From Paucibacter sp. DJ2R-2 (GTDB lineage: Bacteria; Pseudomonadota; Gammaproteobacteria; Burkholderiales; Burkholderiaceae_C): a DNA stretch of 64,000 nt. Location of the stretch: contig NZ_JAJIRT010000003.1 of NCBI RefSeq assembly GCF_025717675.1, positions 248,001 through 312,000 of the forward strand. The letters are read 5' to 3'. The position numbers and the translations under genes were made by a program. The notes beneath the pieces are model-generated. The model searched no databases. It was not told the DNA's origin and was given only the letters and a program-made list of their open reading frames with translations. Of this stretch, positions 59,826 through 64,000 are shown piece by piece; position 1 is the first letter of the stretch, and each line of letters begins with the position of its first letter.

Positions 59826-60668
59826 ATGACACGCGAAGCTTCGATTATAGAGTTGGCCTCCTGGCTGCAGACGCCGCCCGGCCAGTACCTGCTGCAGTGG
59901 GAGCAGCGGCAGCTGGACGCGGCCGTGGCCGACATCTTCGGCTTCCATGCCTTGCAGCTGGGCCTGCCCGAGCTGCCGGCCCTGCGCGCCAACCGCATGC
60001 CGCACCGCTGGCTGGCGCTGGATGATCAAGCGGCTAGCAGCCACGCGCAGATCGCCAGCCCGGTCTTGCTGAGCGAGTTCGACGCCTTGCCCTTCGAGAG
60101 CAACAGCCTCGATCTGGTCGTGCTGCCGCACAGCTTGGAGTTGGCGCCCGACCCGCACCAGACCTTGCGCGAGGTCGAACGGGTCTTGCGGCCCGAGGGG
60201 CGGCTGGTGATTCTGGGCCTCAATCCGGCCAGCCTCTGGGGCCTGAGGCAGAATCTCGGTCGCTTGCTGCCGGGTGAGCAAAAGCTCTTCCTGCCCTTGG
60301 CGGGTGAGTTTTTGGGCTACTGGCGCTTGCGCGATTGGCTGCGCCTGCTGACCTTCGAGGTGGAAGCCGCGCGTTTCGGCTGCTACAGCCCGCCGCTGCG
60401 CAGCGAGGCCTGGTTGGAGCGCTGGGGCGGCATCGAGCCCATCGGCGCGCGCTGGTGGCCGGTGCTGGGCGCGGTCTATTTCATTCAGGCGGTCAAGCGC
60501 GTGCACGGCATGCGCCTGATCGGGCTGCGGCGTTCGCGCAAATTCGCCCGGGCCGGGGCGCCGGCCGTGCTGACGCAAGCCAGCCAAAGCCCCATGCCGG
60601 CCTTGCGGCAGCCCGAGCCACCGGCTCTGGCCGCTGCAGCGCCACCTTCGTCTTCTTCTTCCCTTTGA
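59826..60668 (+). CDS. SAM-dependent methyltransferase, type 11
   Basis: 280 aa from the ATG at 59826. The methyltransferase core is diverged in motif I; the clear parts are [40 protein letters not shown] and the hydrophobic C-terminal lobe with [14 protein letters not shown]. This protein type is conserved between gloB and rnhA in many Burkholderiales. The substrate is not known. A Pro/Ala/Ser-rich tail ends the protein. Confidence 0.85.
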   Translation: MTREASIIELASWLQTPPGQYLLQWEQRQLDAAVADIFGFHALQLGLPELPALRANRMPHRWLALDDQAASSHAQIASPVLLSEFDALPFESNSLDLVVLPHSLELAPDPHQTLREVERVLRPEGRLVILGLNPASLWGLRQNLGRLLPGEQKLFLPLAGEFLGYWRLRDWLRLLTFEVEAARFGCYSPPLRSEAWLERWGGIEPIGARWWPVLGAVYFIQAVKRVHGMRLIGLRRSRKFARAGAPAVLTQASQSPMPALRQPEPPALAAAAPPSSSSSL

Positions 60669-60691
60669 ATTTCACCAGCGACCCCCGACCC

Positions 60692-61186
60692 ATGAATGCA
60701 GCAGTTCCCCCGTCCACTCCCGAGGCCAAGGCGCCGGTCAGCGTCGCCAAGCCGGTGGTGGTCATCTACACCGACGGCGCTTGCAAGGGCAACCCGGGCC
60801 TGGGCGGCTGGGGCGCCTGGCTGAGCGCCGGCGGCCATGAGAAAGAGCTGTTCGGCGGCGAACGCGACACCACCAACAACCGCATGGAACTGACGGCCGT
60901 GATCGAAGCCCTCGCTTCGCTCAAGCGGACCTGCCAGATCACCATCTACACCGACAGCGAGTACGTGCGCAAAGGCATGACCGAATGGATCGGCGGCTGG
61001 CAGCGCCGCGGCTGGAAGACGGCGGACAACAAGCCGGTCAAGAACGCCGAGCTCTGGCAGCGGTTGGATGCCTTGCGCAAGCTGCACCAGGTCGAGTGGC
61101 GCTGGGTCAAGGGCCATTCCGGCGACCCCGGCAATGAGCGTGCCGATGCGCTGGCCAATCGCGGCGTGGCCTCGGTCGGCCGCTGA
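60692..61186 (+). CDS. rnhA: Ribonuclease HI
   Basis: 164 aa. Catalytic residues appear in order: Asp in [11 protein letters not shown], Glu in [13 protein letters not shown], Asp in [11 protein letters not shown] and the final Asp in [17 protein letters not shown] 20-residue Pro/Ala-rich N-terminal extension precedes the usual start of the fold. It removes the RNA strand of RNA-DNA hybrids. The gap to the methyltransferase gene is 23 bases. Confidence 0.95.
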   Translation: MNAAVPPSTPEAKAPVSVAKPVVVIYTDGACKGNPGLGGWGAWLSAGGHEKELFGGERDTTNNRMELTAVIEALASLKRTCQITIYTDSEYVRKGMTEWIGGWQRRGWKTADNKPVKNAELWQRLDALRKLHQVEWRWVKGHSGDPGNERADALANRGVASVGR

Positions 61187-61321
61187 ATCTGGCCGCAGCG
61201 GCGGGCGCGCTCTGTGCGATTGCCGCCCGTCCACCGTCACTGACACCTTCCAGCCCGTGCTTCATGCCCTGAGGCCAGCGGGCGACTTGTGCAGCCGCTA
61301 GAGTGCACGCTCGGAGAACCC

Positions 61322-62515
61322 ATGAGCTCGAAAAAACTGCACCGTGTCGTGGCCATTGCGGCCTTGTTGGGATTGAGTGGCGCCGCCTGGTGGTGGCAAC
61401 ACCGCGTGCCGGTGGCCGATGCCATGGCCGCGCCGGCCGAGGGCAAGAGCGCCCCCGCCAAACCCGGCGACAAGAAAGACGCCAAACCCTCCGGCCCGAT
61501 TCCGGTGGAAGCCGGCCGGGTGCAGCGCGCCGATTTGGCAGACGAGGCGCAGGCCGTGGGCAGCTTGCGTGCGGCCCAGGCCGTGGTTCTCAAGCCCGAG
61601 GTCAGCGGCCGCATCGTCAAGCTGGGTTTCAGCGACGGCCAGATGGTGCGCAAGGGGCAGCTGCTGGTGCAACTGGACGACGCCCTGCAACTGGCTCAGC
61701 TGCAGCAAGCCGAGGCGCAAGCCGGCATAGCCCGCACTCAGCTGCAGCGCAACCGCGAACTGCTGGCACAGAACTTCGTCAGCGCCAATGTGGTGGACCA
61801 GGCCCAGGCTGCGCTGCAGGTGGCCGAGGCGCAGGTGGCACTGAACAAGGCCCAGCTGGCGCGCATGCAGGTGCGCGCACCCTTTGGTGGCCGGGTCGGT
61901 ATCCGCGCCGTCAACCTCGGTGATTACGTCAAGGACGGCAGCGATCTGCTGAGTCTGGAAGATGCTTCCTCGATGTGGGTGGACTTCCGCCTGCCCGAGC
62001 GCTATGTGCCGCGCCTGAAGGCCGGCCAAGAGGTCGAGGTTTCGCTGGACGCCTGGCCGGGCCGCAATTTCAAGGCGCGCATCGAAGCCCTGGACACGGC
62101 GCTGGACGCTGCCGGCCGCTCCCTGCTGGTGCGCGCGCGCGTCCTGGGCGCGGCACCGGAGCTCAAGTCCGGCCTGTTCGCCCGCGTGCGGGTGGTGTTG
62201 GCCACCCATGCCGGCGCCTTGCTGGTGCCGGAAGAAGCGCTGGTGCCGCTGGCTGGCAAGCAGTTCGTGATCAAGCTGGTCGAAGAAGAAGGCCAGCTCA
62301 AGGCCCGCCGTATCGAAGCCAAGCTGGGCCTGCGCCTGAACGGTCAGGTCGAGCTGCTGGAAGGGTTGAAGGAGGGCGAGCGCGTCGTCACCGCCGGCCA
62401 GGCCAAGCTGCTGCGCGGCGATGGCCAGGTGGTCAAGGTGGTCGATGTGGACAAGAAGGCGGCCAAGCCAGCCGCATCGGCACCGACCGCAGCGTCCTCC
62501 GCCGCCAGCCGCTGA
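61322..62515 (+). CDS. RND efflux periplasmic adaptor (membrane fusion protein)
   Basis: 397 aa. One N-terminal hydrophobic segment anchors it. A lipoyl half-domain (VVLKPEVSGRIVKLGFSDGQ), a Gln/Ala-rich coiled coil with QLDDALQLAQLQQAEAQAG, the second lipoyl half (VRAPFGGRVGIRAVNLGDYV) and beta-barrel domain LPERYVPRLKAGQEVEV follow in the standard order. It pairs with the pump gene 13 bases downstream. Confidence 0.93.
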   Translation: MSSKKLHRVVAIAALLGLSGAAWWWQHRVPVADAMAAPAEGKSAPAKPGDKKDAKPSGPIPVEAGRVQRADLADEAQAVGSLRAAQAVVLKPEVSGRIVKLGFSDGQMVRKGQLLVQLDDALQLAQLQQAEAQAGIARTQLQRNRELLAQNFVSANVVDQAQAALQVAEAQVALNKAQLARMQVRAPFGGRVGIRAVNLGDYVKDGSDLLSLEDASSMWVDFRLPERYVPRLKAGQEVEVSLDAWPGRNFKARIEALDTALDAAGRSLLVRARVLGAAPELKSGLFARVRVVLATHAGALLVPEEALVPLAGKQFVIKLVEEEGQLKARRIEAKLGLRLNGQVELLEGLKEGERVVTAGQAKLLRGDGQVVKVVDVDKKAAKPAASAPTAASSAASR

Positions 62516-62528
62516 AAGCCCACCGGCC

Positions 62529-64000
62529 ATGAAGATTTCTGAAACCTCCATCCGTCGCCCGGTCTTTGCGACGGTGATGTCCCTGCTGCTCTTGCTGGTG
62601 GGCCTGGTGTCCTTCGGCAAGCTCTCGCTGCGCGAGTACCCGCGCATCGACGAGCCGGTGGTCACCGTCAGCACCCGCCTGGTGGGCGCCTCGTCCGAGG
62701 TGATTGAAAGCCAGGTCACCAAGCCGCTGGAAGACTCCATCTCCGGCATCGAGGGCGTCGACATCGTCACCTCGATCTCGCGCTCGGAGTCGAGCCAGAT
62801 CACGGTGCGCTTCAAGCTCGAGAAGAACCCCGACAACGCCGCCGCCGATGTGCGCGACCGGGTCGCCCGCGTGCGCGGCCGCCTGCCCACGGCGGTGGAC
62901 GAGCCGGTGGTGGCCAAGGTCGAGGCCGATGCCCAGCCCACGCTGCGCATCGCCTTCACCAGCGAGACCCTGGACCCCCTGCAGGTCACCGATGTGGTCA
63001 ACCGCATCGTCAAGCCGCGCCTGCAAACCATTCCCGGCGTGGCCGATGTGGAAATCGGTGGCGACCGCCGCTATGCCGTGCGCGTCTGGCTCGACGCCGC
63101 CCGCCTGGCCGCCTACAAGCTGACCGTGCAGGATGTGGAGGACGCGCTGCGCCGCCAGAACCTGGAAGTGCCGGCCGGCCGTATCGAGAGCCAGCAGCGC
63201 GAGTTCAACGTCACTGCCCGCACCGACCTCAACACCGTGGCCCAGTTCGCTGAGGTGAACTTGCGACAGGTGGGCAGCTATGGGGTCAAGCTGCGCGATG
63301 TCGCCCGCATCGAGGAAGCCGCCGCCAGCGAGCGTTCGCGTGTGCGCTTGAATGGCCTGCCTTCGGTGTCCCTGGGCGTGATCAAGCAGGCCACGGCCAA
63401 CCCGCTGGAAGTCTCGGCTGCCGTCACGGCCATGATGCCGCGCCTGCAGCAAGACCTGCCGGCCGGCATCACCGTGCGCCCGGCCAGCGACAACGCGCTC
63501 TTCATTGAGCGCTCGATCGAATCGGTCTATCACACCATCGCCGAGGCGGTGGTGCTGGTGGCCCTGGTGGTGTTTGTGTTCCTGCGCACCCTGCGTGCCT
63601 CCATCATCCCGCTGGTGACCATCCCGGTCAGCCTGATCGGCGCCTTTGCCATCATGGCCGCCGCTGGCTTCACCGTGAACACCTTGACTCTGCTGGCCCT
63701 GGTGCTGGCCATCGGTCTGGTGGTGGACGATGCCATCGTCGTGCTGGAGAACATCTTCCGCCACATCGAGGAAGGGCTGGAGCCCTTCCAGGCCGCGCTC
63801 AAGGGCGCCAAGGAAATCGGCTTCGCCGTGGTCGCCATGACGCTGACCCTGGTGGCGGTGTTTGCGCCGCTGGCCTTCACGCCGGGCCGCACCGGCCGTA
63901 TTTTTGTCGAGTTCGCGCTGACCCTGGCGGGAGCGGTACTGGTCTCGGGCTTTGTGGCGCTGACGCTGACGCCCATGATGTGCTCCAAGCTGCTGCGCCA
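62529..64000 (+). CDS. RND efflux pump inner-membrane transporter, 5' part
   Basis: The first 490 codons or so; the gene runs past the window end. It begins MKISETSIRRPVFATVM with the first membrane helix, then the porter domain (LREYPRIDEPVVTVSTRLVG, DVRDRVARVRGRLP), FLRTLRASIIPLVTIPVSLI and helix 4 with LALVLAIGLVVDDAIVVLEN, containing the paired Asp residues of the proton relay. FRHIEEG follows. This is the HAE1-type multidrug or solvent pump family; the substrate is not predictable here. Confidence 0.93.
   Translation, partial: MKISETSIRRPVFATVMSLLLLLVGLVSFGKLSLREYPRIDEPVVTVSTRLVGASSEVIESQVTKPLEDSISGIEGVDIVTSISRSESSQITVRFKLEKNPDNAAADVRDRVARVRGRLPTAVDEPVVAKVEADAQPTLRIAFTSETLDPLQVTDVVNRIVKPRLQTIPGVADVEIGGDRRYAVRVWLDAARLAAYKLTVQDVEDALRRQNLEVPAGRIESQQREFNVTARTDLNTVAQFAEVNLRQVGSYGVKLRDVARIEEAAASERSRVRLNGLPSVSLGVIKQATANPLEVSAAVTAMMPRLQQDLPAGITVRPASDNALFIERSIESVYHTIAEAVVLVALVVFVFLRTLRASIIPLVTIPVSLIGAFAIMAAAGFTVNTLTLLALVLAIGLVVDDAIVVLENIFRHIEEGLEPFQAALKGAKEIGFAVVAMTLTLVAVFAPLAFTPGRTGRIFVEFALTLAGAVLVSGFVALTLTPMMCSKLLR

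Noticed and set aside
59682-60587. N-terminal extension of gloB on the minus strand
   Set aside because: The extension is antisense to the divergent methyltransferase gene; the family's normal start MELTALPAFTDNY is at 59681.

Overview
The window looks like a chromosome segment from a high-GC betaproteobacterium of the Burkholderiales, most likely the Roseateles/Paucibacter/Pelomonas group. The signs are strongly GC-biased third codon positions, PEP-CTERM proteins, large TonB-dependent receptors and the gene order dnaX, ybaB, recR and mltD, gloB, methyltransferase, rnhA. The genus is an inference from style and gene order, not from a marker gene comparison.

Positions 1 to about 15,211 are the right-hand part of an integrated, probably mobilizable island. 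Its right end is a tyrosine recombinase gene beside a 3' tRNA-Lys(CTT) fragment that lacks the 5' half of the tRNA. The left end lies outside the window. The backbone genes are an AlpA-type regulator, a REP-transposase-like protein, ssb, a DUF932 protein and a three-gene StbA/StbB/StbC (MobC/MobD/MobE)-like operon. Upstream of that operon is an IncP-like nick sequence (CCTATCCTGC, minus strand, 5745 to 5736), so this stretch is a candidate oriT. No relaxase is in the window. Cargo genes include a lipoprotein Tle1-type lipase coupled to a LecA-like lipoprotein, two coupled envelope proteins of unknown role, a solute-binding-like protein and a PEP-CTERM protein.

From 15,371 to 18,443 is a divergent TetR regulator plus oxidoreductase/desaturase module matching the desT-desCB arrangement of Pseudomonas, with a perfect palindrome in the shared promoter.

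Positions 18,528 to 47,458 form what I read as one large locus for using alpha-GalNAc-containing glycans, that is mucin-type O-glycans or related glycopeptides. It holds two secreted M13 metallopeptidases, a GalNAc-6-P deacetylase (NagA/AgaA type), an AgaR-like DeoR repressor, an AgaZ/GatZ protein, a ROK sugar kinase, an AgaS deaminase and an AraFGH-like sugar ABC transporter. A plus-strand operon adds a GH31 enzyme with the subfamily-18 (alpha-N-acetylgalactosaminidase) look, two TonB receptors, a DUF3472 lipoprotein, a GH109 enzyme and a GH35 beta-galactosidase. Ten CTTTCG sites (eight of them CTTTCGA or CTTTCGT) lie in just three intergenic regions, in front of the repressor, agaS and the transporter/GH31 divergent promoter. 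They are a good candidate for the AgaR operator. The implied flow is: GH35 removes beta-galactose, GH31 and GH109 release GalNAc, TonB receptors and the ABC transporter import it, and the Aga enzymes convert it to tagatose-6-P.

The remainder, 47,493 to 64,000, is mostly ordinary chromosome: a LamG/PEP-CTERM protein, the 4.5S SRP RNA gene with promoter and terminator, a class C beta-lactamase-like hydrolase, a two-component system, a PurM paralogue, dnaX-ybaB-recR, a MAPEG protein, mltD-gloB, a methyltransferase, rnhA, and an RND efflux adaptor followed by a pump gene cut by the window end.
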